Positions 1 to 6,829 of a DNA stretch of 64,000 bases are shown here, in pieces. The DNA is from Geodermatophilus telluris (GTDB lineage: Bacteria > Actinomycetota > Actinomycetes > Mycobacteriales > Geodermatophilaceae), in the NCBI RefSeq assembly GCF_900102745.1, contig NZ_FMZF01000001.1, positions 868,001 through 932,000 on the forward strand, read 5' to 3'. Below the pieces are notes generated by a model. It ran no database searches and was not told the DNA's origin. It saw nothing but the letters and a program-made list of their open reading frames with translations. The translations under genes and the position numbers were made by a program. Every line of letters starts with the position of its first letter. Within the stretch, counting starts at the first letter, position 1.

Positions 1-334
1 GTTCAAGTCCGCGTACGTGACGGCCAAGCACGCGCTCGAGGGCCTGTCGAAGGTGGTCGCGCTGGAGGGCGCCCCGCACGGCGTCACCTCCAACTGCGTG
101 GCACCGGCCTACGTGCGCACGCCGCTGGTCGAGGGCCAGATCGCCGACCAGGCGCGCACCCACGGCATCTCCGAGGACGAGGTGGTCGAGCAGGTCATGC
201 TCGCCCCGGCGGCGCTCAAGCGGCTCATCGAGCCGGCCGAGGTGGCCGACGCGATCGCCTGGCTGTGCTCGCCGGCCGCCACGTCGGTCACCGGCACCTC
301 CCTGCGCATGGACGGCGGGTGGACCGCCCACTGA
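1..334 (+). CDS. 3-hydroxybutyrate dehydrogenase (SDR), C-terminal part
   Basis: This is the 3' end of a short-chain dehydrogenase whose start lies before the window; the first whole codon is at base 2. The catalytic pair of the SDR family is visible as Y-V-T-A-K at the very start, followed by the cofactor-loop sequence VAPAYVRTPLVEGQI and a C-terminal substrate-lid stretch typical of D-3-hydroxybutyrate dehydrogenases, which oxidise 3-hydroxybutyrate to acetoacetate with NAD. The gene ends with TGA and is followed at once by a hairpin repeat. The downstream GAF/PucR regulator, in the same orientation, is a likely controller. An acetoacetyl-CoA synthetase at 48-50 kb could take the product onward. 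A related SDR specificity cannot be excluded. Confidence 0.85.
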   Translation, partial: FKSAYVTAKHALEGLSKVVALEGAPHGVTSNCVAPAYVRTPLVEGQIADQARTHGISEDEVVEQVMLAPAALKRLIEPAEVADAIAWLCSPAATSVTGTSLRMDGGWTAH

Positions 335-337
335 GAC

Positions 338-396
338 AGGACCCCCTACCCCCCACGGCTCGCAAGCTCGCGGCGGGGCCCTCCAGGGGGCCTGGA
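338..396 (+). repeat. Intergenic hairpin repeat, family A copy 1
   Basis: Begins 4 nt after the stop codon of the dehydrogenase. It reads GGACCCCCT, then CCCCCCAC, a TCGC-containing core, GGGGCCC, and AGGGGGCC; the outer ends pair imperfectly as CAGGACCCCCT against AGGGGGCCTGG. The same layout occurs at 13000, 13131, 33601, 36850 and 43421. It may act as a terminator-like structure, although no U-tract follows. Confidence 0.75.
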
Positions 397-405
397 ACCG
401 AGAGG

Positions 406-2349
406 ATGCCGGTCGTGGCCCGGAGCGCAGCACCGCCCGCCGACGGCACCGGCCGGGCACCCCGCGCCACCTCCGCGGCCGCCGAGTACCTGCGGCTGGT
501 GCTCGACGACGCCGCGGCCATCGAGTTCGAGGGGCCGCTGGTGCGCGCCCGGGCCTCCGGCGCCGACGCCGCCACCCTCGCCGAGCTGGAGGACGTGCGG
601 CTGCTGGCGCTGCAGGTGCGCGCCGCGTTCGCCGCCCGCCGTCGCCGGGAGTCCGAGCTCTCCGCGCTGTTCGACACCGCCAGCGACCTGGCCACGCTGC
701 GCGGCGTCGACTCGGTGCTGACCGCCATCGTGCGGCGCGCCCGGCAGCTGCTGGGCACCGACGTCTCCTACCTGACGCTCAACGACGACGCCCGCGGCGA
801 CACCTACATGCGGGTCACCGACGGCTCGGTGTCGGCCCGGTTCCAGGCGCTGCGGCTGCCGATGGGTGCGGGTCTGGGCGGGCTGGTGGCGCAGACCGCG
901 GCGCCCTACGCGACCGCCAGCTACTTCGCCGACCCGCGGTTCCACCACACCGACGAGATCAACGACGGCGTCCGCGAGGAGGGCCTGGTCGCCATCCTCG
1001 GCGTCCCGCTGATCCGCGGGTCGCAGGTCATCGGGGTGCTCTACGCCGCCGACCGCACCGAGCGGGCCTTCGACCGCTCCGAGGTGTCCCTGCTGGGCTC
1101 GCTCGCCGCGCACGCGGCGATCGCGATCGACAACGCCCGCCTGCTGGAGGAGACCCGCACCGCGCTGGAGGAGCTGTCCGCGGCCACCCGAGAGCTGCGG
1201 GCGCACACCGAGTCGGTCGAGCGGGCGGCCGGGGTGCACGACCGGTTCATCGACGTCGTCCTGCGCGGCGGCGGGGTCGAGGGCGTCGCCGCCGCGGTCA
1301 CCGAGGCCCTCGGCGGCCGGATCGCGGTGCTCGACGAGGAGGGGCGCCCCACCGGTGGGGACGGCGGCGCCGACGCCCTGCCGCCCGACCCCGCGGGAGC
1401 GCTGGCGCTGGCCCGCGCCACCGGCCGCACGGTCCGCGACGGCGAGTGGTGGACCGCCGCGGTCACCGTGGGCAGCGAGCTGCTCGGCGGCCTGGTGCTG
1501 CAGCAGGCCGCCGACCTCTCCGACGCCGACCAGCGGATCCTCGAGCGCGCCGCGCTGGTGACCGCGCTGCTGCTGCTCATCCGGCGCACCGCCAGCGAGG
1601 CGGAGGGCCGGGTGCGCGGCGAGCTGGTCGACGAGCTGCTCACCGTGCCGCTGCGCGACCCCGACGGGCTGCGCGAGCGGGCCCGCCGGCTGGGTGCCGA
1701 CCTCGACCGGCCGCTGGCGGTGGTCGTCGTCCGGGTGCCGGAGCAGGGCCGGGGGCGGGCGCTGGCCGCCGCCACCCACCTGGCCGCCACCCGCGGGGGC
1801 CTGGCCGGGACGCGGGACGGCCGCGTCGTGGTGTGCCTGCCCGACCTCGCCGCCGGGGAGGCCGCCGCGCTGGTGTGCCGGGAGGTGACCGCGGCGGTCG
1901 GCCGGCCGGTGACCGCGGGCGGCGCCGGGCCGGTGGACGGACCGGCTGCCGTGGCGGGCGCCTGCGCGGAGGCCGGGCGCTGTGCGTCGACGCTGGAGGC
2001 GCTCGGGCGGGCGGGCGAGTCGGCCAGCGCCGACGAGCTCGGTTTCGTCGGGCTGCTCGTGGGCGAGGGTCGCGACGTGCCGGGGTTCGTCAGCGCGACG
2101 CTCGCGCCGGTGCTCGACTACGACGCCCGCCGCGGCACCGACCTGGTGGCCACGCTGCGGGCCTGGTTCGACACCGGGAGTTCCCCCGCGCGGGCGGCGG
2201 AGGTGCTCAACGTGCACGTCAACACCGTCACCCAGCGGCTGGACCGGGTGGGCCGGCTGCTCGGCCGCGACTGGTCGGCGCCCGACCGCGCGCTGGAGGT
2301 GCACCTGGCGCTGCGGCTGCACCGGCTCACCGCCGTCGACGACGGCTGA
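406..2349 (+). CDS. GAF-domain PucR-family transcriptional regulator
   Basis: A regulator of about 647 residues. Residues about 80-240 form a GAF sensor domain containing GVREEGLVAILGVPL, followed by a coiled region (LEELSAATRELRAHTESVERA) and a middle region of the PucR type. The C-terminus has the PucR helix-turn-helix (PF13556-like), seen as SSPARAAEVLNVHVNTVTQR followed by LDRVGRLLGRDW. Such proteins bind DNA in response to a small ligand. It lies 71 bp after the hydroxybutyrate dehydrogenase, so control of that operon is a reasonable inference. The start is uncertain: an AGAGG motif at 401-405 touches the ATG at 406 but is well spaced for an in-frame GTG at 415. Confidence 0.85.
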   Translation: MPVVARSAAPPADGTGRAPRATSAAAEYLRLVLDDAAAIEFEGPLVRARASGADAATLAELEDVRLLALQVRAAFAARRRRESELSALFDTASDLATLRGVDSVLTAIVRRARQLLGTDVSYLTLNDDARGDTYMRVTDGSVSARFQALRLPMGAGLGGLVAQTAAPYATASYFADPRFHHTDEINDGVREEGLVAILGVPLIRGSQVIGVLYAADRTERAFDRSEVSLLGSLAAHAAIAIDNARLLEETRTALEELSAATRELRAHTESVERAAGVHDRFIDVVLRGGGVEGVAAAVTEALGGRIAVLDEEGRPTGGDGGADALPPDPAGALALARATGRTVRDGEWWTAAVTVGSELLGGLVLQQAADLSDADQRILERAALVTALLLLIRRTASEAEGRVRGELVDELLTVPLRDPDGLRERARRLGADLDRPLAVVVVRVPEQGRGRALAAATHLAATRGGLAGTRDGRVVVCLPDLAAGEAAALVCREVTAAVGRPVTAGGAGPVDGPAAVAGACAEAGRCASTLEALGRAGESASADELGFVGLLVGEGRDVPGFVSATLAPVLDYDARRGTDLVATLRAWFDTGSSPARAAEVLNVHVNTVTQRLDRVGRLLGRDWSAPDRALEVHLALRLHRLTAVDDG

Positions 2350-2357
2350 GCGGCTCC

Positions 2358-2363
2358 TAGGCT
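2358..2363 (+). promoter_or_regulatory. Candidate -10 hexamer TAGGCT for a leaderless transcript
   Basis: TAGGCT lies 6 nt before the GTG at 2370, and no ribosome binding site is visible. This spacing puts the predicted transcription start at or next to the start codon. The same arrangement recurs at many genes in the window. Confidence 0.5.
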
Positions 2364-2369
2364 GGTGCG

Positions 2370-3248
2370 GTGACCGCCGTGCTGCCCCGCCTGAGCGCGG
2401 CGGAGTGGACCGCGCGGGCCGCGGCGCACGACGCGCGCGTCGAGCAGTGGACCGCCCCGCACCGGGAGCGCCGTCGCCGCGGCGAGCGCCACCCGGTGCT
2501 CGACTTCCTGTTCACCTACTACTCCGAGACGCCCGGCCGGCTGCGCCGCTGGCACCCCGGAGCCGGGGTCGCGCTGGCGCCGTCGGCCGACGGTCCGGCG
2601 CCGCACGCGGCGTGGCGGTGGTACGCCACCGACGGCGACGGGACGGTGCGGCTCGACGTCGCCGCCCTCCTGGCCGACCGGGAGCCGACCGTGCGCTTCG
2701 TGCGGGAGCTGCTGGCGGCCACCGCGTCGCGGCCGGCGCAGACCGGCTGCTTCGGGCTGCACGAGTGGGCGATGGTCTACCGCGCCGACGAGCGCCGGCA
2801 CGCCGTCCCGCTTCGGCTGGGCCGGGCCGGCACCGACGCCGTGGTCGAGTCGCACCCGGTGCGGTGCAGCCACCACGACGCGTTCCGGTTCTTCACCCCC
2901 GAGGCCGTCGGCCTCAACCGGCTGCGGCCGACGCGGGAGACGCAGGTCGCGATGGAGCAGCCGGGCTGCCTGCACGCCACGATGGACCTCTACAAGTGGG
3001 CCTACAAGCTCTCCCCCGCCGTCCCCGGGGAGCTGGTGGCCGACTGCTTCGCCCTCGCCGTCGAGGTGCGCGAGCTGGACATGCGGGCCTCGCCCTACGA
3101 CCTCGCCGGCCACGGCTACCCGCCGGTGCGGATCGAGACGCCGGAGGGCCGGGCCGGGTACGCGGCCGCGCAGCGGGCCTTCGCCGCCCGCGCCGCCCCG
3201 CTGCGGCAGCGCCTCGTCGGCCTCTGCGACGCGCTGCTCGGCTCCTGA
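2370..3248 (+). CDS. Protein of the family annotated as 3-methyladenine DNA glycosylase
   Basis: A 292-residue soluble protein with no signal peptide or membrane segment. I recognise the pattern HPVLDFLFTYYSETPGRLRRWHPG from an actinobacterial family usually labelled 3-methyladenine DNA glycosylase. No helix-hairpin-helix or other repair-glycosylase motif is evident, so the enzymatic label rests on family naming only. Other conserved-looking stretches are GCFGLHEWAMVYR and HATMDLYKWAYKLSP, with several Cys and His that could bind a metal. It starts with GTG, probably on a leaderless mRNA, 20 bp after the PucR regulator, and is followed 46 bp later by a tyrosine phosphatase in the same direction. 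Confidence 0.6.
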   Translation: MTAVLPRLSAAEWTARAAAHDARVEQWTAPHRERRRRGERHPVLDFLFTYYSETPGRLRRWHPGAGVALAPSADGPAPHAAWRWYATDGDGTVRLDVAALLADREPTVRFVRELLAATASRPAQTGCFGLHEWAMVYRADERRHAVPLRLGRAGTDAVVESHPVRCSHHDAFRFFTPEAVGLNRLRPTRETQVAMEQPGCLHATMDLYKWAYKLSPAVPGELVADCFALAVEVRELDMRASPYDLAGHGYPPVRIETPEGRAGYAAAQRAFAARAAPLRQRLVGLCDALLGS

Positions 3249-3281
3249 CCTCCGGCGGCCGGGGCGGGCGCGCCGACGCCG

Positions 3282-3287
3282 TACGGT
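3282..3287 (+). promoter_or_regulatory. Candidate -10 hexamer TACGGT for a leaderless transcript
   Basis: TACGGT is 7 nt before the GTG at 3295. The identical hexamer stands 7 nt before the serine hydrolase start and 8 nt before the SDR start at 41636, which strengthens the reading as a -10 element. Confidence 0.5.
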
Positions 3288-3294
3288 CGGGAGC

Positions 3295-4128
3295 GTGACC
3301 TCCGCACCCTCCGACCGCTGGCTGCGCCTCGACGGCACCACCAACACCCGGGACCTCGGCGGGCTGCCGACCACCGACGGCGGGACGACGGCGTTCGGCC
3401 GGGTGCTGCGCAGCGACAACCTGCAGACGCTCAGCGACGACGACGTCCGCCGGCTGGTCGGCGAGCTGAGGCTGCGGGACGTGGTCGACCTGCGCACGAC
3501 CGCCGAGGTGCTGCTCGAGGGCCGCGGCCCGCTGCGGTCGGTCGAGGACGTCACCCACCGGCACTTCACGCTGCTGCCCGAGCGGGGCCACCACACCGAC
3601 GTCTTCGCCGTCGAGGAGGACGAGCTGCCCGACCTGCCGGCCGACTGGGCGGAGACGGTGCTGCCGCGGCAGACCACCGCGGCCGACGAGGTCGAGCCCC
3701 CGGCGGTGCGCGCCTACCTCGGCTACCTGCACCACCGGCCGGAGAACGTGGTCGCCGCGCTGCGGGCGCTGGTCGACGGCGAGGGCGGGGGCGCGGCGGT
3801 CGTGCACTGCGCGGCGGGCAAGGACCGCACGGGCGTGGTGGTCATGTTCGCGCTCGCGGCGGCCGGCGTGCCCGACGAGGAGATCGTGGCCGACTACGCG
3901 ATGACCGCCGAGGTCATCGACGACCTGGTGGCCAAGCTGCGCGAGTCGCCGACCTACGCCGAGGACATGACCCGGCGCGACGTGGCCAGCCACACGCCGC
4001 GCGCCGAGACGATGCGGCGGGTGCTCGCGGTGCTGCGCGAGCGGCACGGCGGCCCGCTCGGCTGGCTGGCCGCGCACGGCTTCGGCGCCCGCGAGCAGGC
4101 GGCGTTGCGCGCGCGCCTCCGCGACTGA
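3295..4128 (+). CDS. Tyrosine-protein phosphatase (Y_phosphatase3 type)
   Basis: A 277-residue cytosolic phosphatase. The N-terminus shows the signature GTTNTRDLGGLPT and a DLRTTAEV segment found in the bacterial Y_phosphatase3/PtpB-like family. The P-loop is HCAAGKDRTG with nucleophile Cys172 and Arg178, fitting CX5R; the Lys between them resembles dual-specificity or lipid phosphatases of the MptpB type. It therefore probably removes phosphate from tyrosine or phosphoinositide substrates. The stop codon sits in an 18-bp palindrome shared with the convergent GGDEF gene. Start chosen at GTG because of the TACGGT hexamer just upstream. Confidence 0.85.
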   Translation: MTSAPSDRWLRLDGTTNTRDLGGLPTTDGGTTAFGRVLRSDNLQTLSDDDVRRLVGELRLRDVVDLRTTAEVLLEGRGPLRSVEDVTHRHFTLLPERGHHTDVFAVEEDELPDLPADWAETVLPRQTTAADEVEPPAVRAYLGYLHHRPENVVAALRALVDGEGGGAAVVHCAAGKDRTGVVVMFALAAAGVPDEEIVADYAMTAEVIDDLVAKLRESPTYAEDMTRRDVASHTPRAETMRRVLAVLRERHGGPLGWLAAHGFGAREQAALRARLRD

Positions 4129-4142
4129 GCCGCGCGGCTCAG
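4125..4142. terminator. Palindrome containing both stop codons of a convergent pair
   Basis: An 18-bp perfect palindrome, CTGAGCCGCGCGGCTCAG. It contains the TGA of the phosphatase (4126-4128) and, on the other strand, the TGA of the GGDEF gene (4139-4141). It could form a short hairpin in transcripts from either side; it lacks a U-tract, so a true terminator role is unproven. Confidence 0.5.
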
Positions 4143-6277
4143 GTGGCCTGACGCGGGGAGGGCGCCGGCGGGCGGTCGCGGTGCTTGTGCCGGTACATCG
4201 CGGCGTCGGCGTCGCGCAGCAGCTGCTCGGCCACGGCCGCGACGTCGGCGACCGGGCCGCTGCGCACCGCCACGCCGGTGCTCGTGCCGACGTCGACGGG
4301 GGTGCCGTCGAGCCGGAAGGGCTCGGCGAACGCCTCGTCCACCCGGGCGACCACGCTGTCGGCGTCGGCGGGACCGCCCAGCCGCGGGAGCAGCACGGCG
4401 AACTCGTCGCCGCTGAGCCGGCCGACCGTGTCGCCGGGGCGCACCGCGGCGCGCAGCCGGGCCGAGACCTGGCGCAGCAGCTCGTCGCCGGCCGCGTGTC
4501 CGAGGGTGTCGTTGACCGCCTTGAACCGGTCGAGGTCGCAGAACAGGACGCCGACCGCGCTGCCGTCCGGGACCGCGGCGAGGGCCGTGGCCAGGCGCTC
4601 GCGGAACAGCACCCGGTTGGGCAGCCCCGTCAGCGCGTCGTGGGTCGCCTGGTGGCGGACGGTCTCCAGCAGCCGGGCCTTCTGCAGCGCCGTGGAGGCC
4701 TGGTCGCCGACACCGCGCAGGCGGGCGAGGACGTCGGCGTCCACCGCGCCGCCGGACTGCCCCTCCGACCAGCTGGCGGTGACGACCCCCAGGAACGTGC
4801 TGCCGGCCAGCAGGGGCACGGCGACCGCGTCGCTGACACCCAGCGAGGTGAGCAGCCGCCGCATGGGCGCGCTGCCGCCGGTGGGGCTGAGCACCCGCGG
4901 CTCGCGGTCGCTGAGCATGCCGAGGAGCTCCGGGACCTCCTCGGCCCGCAGGGAGGTGGTGCGCATGACCGTCTCCCGGTCGGCGGGCAGCCCCACGGTG
5001 GCCGCCGTCGACAGGGCGCCGGCGGCCGGGTCCCACAGCATGACCGCGGCGTTGTCGCAGCCGACGATGCTGGGCAGCGCGCGGGCGACGGTCGCGCAGG
5101 TGCTCGGGACGTCGGCCGCCTGGGCCAGGCCGTGCGCGAGGTCGAGCAGGGCGCCGGCCCGGCGGGTCTCCAGCCGGCTGCCCTCCAGGGCCATGACCAG
5201 GTCGAGGGCGGCCGCGGCGTGCCCGGCGTACGCGGCGAGCATGGCCCGCTCGTCGCCGAGGCCGCCCTCGCCGGGCCGGTGCAGGGCGGCCAGCCGGCCG
5301 TGCGTGCGCCGGGCGGACCTGACGTCGACGACGACCGCGCCGGGTCCGAGGTCCTCCCCGGCCAGCAGCCGGGCGGTCAGGCCGGGCACGTCGGCGTCGG
5401 GCAGGCCGGCGCTGTGCACGAGGGGCGCGCCGCCAGCGGGTGCGGAGACGGCGAGCAGGTAGGCGGGGGCCAGGACGGCGGCGGCGGCCCGCTCGACGAT
5501 GCGCGGCAGCACGGTGTCGAGGTCCACGCCGTCGACCAGGTCGGTGGCCGCCGACTGCAGGCTGCGGACCTGGATGCGCAGCGCGGCCAGCTCCGGGTCG
5601 GCCGCCGTCGTCGCGCCGCGCCGGCGCCACGGGAGGCGCTGCCGCCGGTCCCAGGACAGGTGGTAGACGCAGGCCTCGTAGCCCGAGGACTCGCACTCCT
5701 CGTGCACGACCTGCGCCGGCGCCAGGCCGAAGACGGTGGGGACCATGCTGATCAGGCCGCGGGCGTAGTCGCAGTCGAGGCGCGAGTGCACGTAGCCCTC
5801 GTGCAGCTGGTACCGGATGGTGGCCGTGGTGGCGCCGGCCTCGAGCACCTGCATGGTCGAGGTGGTGCTGAAGTTGGCCACGGCGCGGGGCAGCCGGGCG
5901 TAGACCTGTCGCGGCGTGCCCATGGCGCGCACCAGCAGCACCACCGCGGCGTTCATCCCGTTGCGCAGCGCCTCGGCGCCCATCGGGAACATCGCGTCGG
6001 GGTCGCCGAGCACCTCGGTGGCCGCGGTGAACAGCCGGATGCGGGTGTCGTAGCTGGTCCAGGTGGACGGCTCGGAGAGCTCCTCGGCGGTGAAGGGCAC
6101 GCCGGCGCGGCGCAGCGTCTCCTCGACGGCGGCCTCACCGGCGCGCTCGCGCACGTAGGAGACGAGCAGGCCGGTGGTCACCCCGGACGTCTCGCGCGCC
6201 TCCCCGCCGGCGCGGGGGGCCACCGGGTCCGGGCCGGTGCCGGGCCGGGGGTCTGCCCCGGGGCGTACTCCACTCAC
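4139..6277 (-). CDS. V4R-like/GAF/GGDEF diguanylate cyclase
   Basis: A soluble protein of up to 712 residues. The first about 210 residues look like a heme-NO-binding/V4R-type sensor, ending in HEECESSGYEACVYHLSW with the E-C...G...C spacing of V4R domains. One or two GAF-like regions follow (about 230-540). The C-terminal cyclase domain has DALTGLPNR, the substrate region FCDLDRFKAVNDTLGHAAGD and the active loop SGDEF; RPGD upstream of the loop matches the RxxD inhibitory site. It should make cyclic di-GMP from two GTP. No EAL or HD-GYP domain is present. Serine replaces the first Gly of GGDEF, which is tolerated in active enzymes. The GTG at 6277 has no clear ribosome site; GTG at 6181 is an alternative. 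Confidence 0.85.
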   Translation of the reverse strand: MSGVRPGADPRPGTGPDPVAPRAGGEARETSGVTTGLLVSYVRERAGEAAVEETLRRAGVPFTAEELSEPSTWTSYDTRIRLFTAATEVLGDPDAMFPMGAEALRNGMNAAVVLLVRAMGTPRQVYARLPRAVANFSTTSTMQVLEAGATTATIRYQLHEGYVHSRLDCDYARGLISMVPTVFGLAPAQVVHEECESSGYEACVYHLSWDRRQRLPWRRRGATTAADPELAALRIQVRSLQSAATDLVDGVDLDTVLPRIVERAAAAVLAPAYLLAVSAPAGGAPLVHSAGLPDADVPGLTARLLAGEDLGPGAVVVDVRSARRTHGRLAALHRPGEGGLGDERAMLAAYAGHAAAALDLVMALEGSRLETRRAGALLDLAHGLAQAADVPSTCATVARALPSIVGCDNAAVMLWDPAAGALSTAATVGLPADRETVMRTTSLRAEEVPELLGMLSDREPRVLSPTGGSAPMRRLLTSLGVSDAVAVPLLAGSTFLGVVTASWSEGQSGGAVDADVLARLRGVGDQASTALQKARLLETVRHQATHDALTGLPNRVLFRERLATALAAVPDGSAVGVLFCDLDRFKAVNDTLGHAAGDELLRQVSARLRAAVRPGDTVGRLSGDEFAVLLPRLGGPADADSVVARVDEAFAEPFRLDGTPVDVGTSTGVAVRSGPVADVAAVAEQLLRDADAAMYRHKHRDRPPAPSPRQAT

Positions 6278-6340
6278 GCCGTCCCATCGGCACCGGACGG
6301 CTCCGGGTTGAGCCGCCCACCCCCAAGGGGGGACCCCCCG

Positions 6341-6440
6341 GTGCGACGATCAGGTGACCTGGTCATCGAGCGTCCCACCCGACCGTGGGACGTCGGGTGG
6401 GACGCGCTGCGGTGCGGGAGGACGTCGGCTGCGGCGGCCC
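6341..6440. repeat. Palindromic repeat, family B copy 1
   Basis: The 246-bp gap between the GGDEF gene and the next small gene holds this element. It has a 25-bp near-palindrome centred on GGTGACC (6344-6368), then a hairpin with 14-bp perfect arms, GCGTCCCACCCGAC (6370-6383) and GTCGGGTGGGACGC (6392-6405), around the loop CGTGGGAC. It matches a second copy at 40324-40437. The rest of the gap shows only a short GC-rich hairpin near 6320-6338. Confidence 0.8.
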
Positions 6441-6523
6441 GGACGAGGCTCGGCCCCGGACCGCGGGTGCGGGCCGGGGCCGTGAGGTGGCCGGTCACCC
6501 GCTCCGGGGAGCGGGGTCCTTTC

Positions 6524-6670
6524 TCAGACGCGCGACGACCAGGCGCTGTTGGCCATGGTGAGCAGCTCGTCGCGCATCGCCGGGCTGCTGCTGCGGGCGA
6601 GGGCCCGGTCGAGGGCGCGCTGCGTCCGAGCCGCCTGCCGACGCTGCCGCCAGGTGGTCCCGCTGTTCAT
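6524..6670 (-). CDS. Small basic hypothetical protein (48 aa)
   Basis: A 48-residue basic protein, MNSGTTWRQRRQAARTQRAL onwards, ending SSPAMRDELLTMANSAWSSRV. It begins at the ATG at 6670 with a well-placed GAGGAG ribosome site, which supports that it is expressed. The pattern of Arg-rich helix followed by SPAMRDELLTMA resembles short uncharacterised proteins common in actinobacteria, often annotated only as hypothetical. There is no Cys, no membrane segment and no recognised domain; a helical nucleic-acid or protein-binding role is possible but speculative. The region upstream (6710-6760) is unusually AT-rich for this window and probably carries its promoter. Confidence 0.7.
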   Translation of the reverse strand: MNSGTTWRQRRQAARTQRALDRALARSSSPAMRDELLTMANSAWSSRV

Positions 6671-6796
6671 GTCCGTCGTCTCCTCTGCTGGGCTTCCGGT
6701 GGGGTGCACCAGTAGTAAAGCAGGCAGGACGACGGATATTCCGACGATGCGAAGGTCGTGTCCGTCACTCCCCGACGATCGTTCACCCGTCGGGGT

Positions 6797-6821
6797 GGGG
6801 TCGGCCGGTGCGGCCGACCCC
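6797..6821 (-). terminator. Terminator hairpin after ptsI
   Basis: Perfect 10-bp arms GGGGTCGGCC (6797-6806) and GGCCGACCCC (6812-6821) around GGTGC, 9 bp beyond the ptsI stop. A second hairpin, CCCCGACG/CGTCGGGG at 6770-6795, follows. Together they separate ptsI from the small gene downstream. Confidence 0.7.
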
Positions 6822-6829
6822 CGACCCCC

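Noticed and set aside
6341-6440. Possible mobile element with terminal inverted repeats
   Set aside because: No transposase, no target duplication seen, and only about 100 bp; better described as a REP-like palindromic repeat.
4181-6715. 844-codon plus-strand frame opposite the GGDEF gene
   Set aside because: No domain, low-complexity composition, and it lies wholly opposite a protein with clear catalytic motifs; its end also runs through a palindromic repeat and a small gene.
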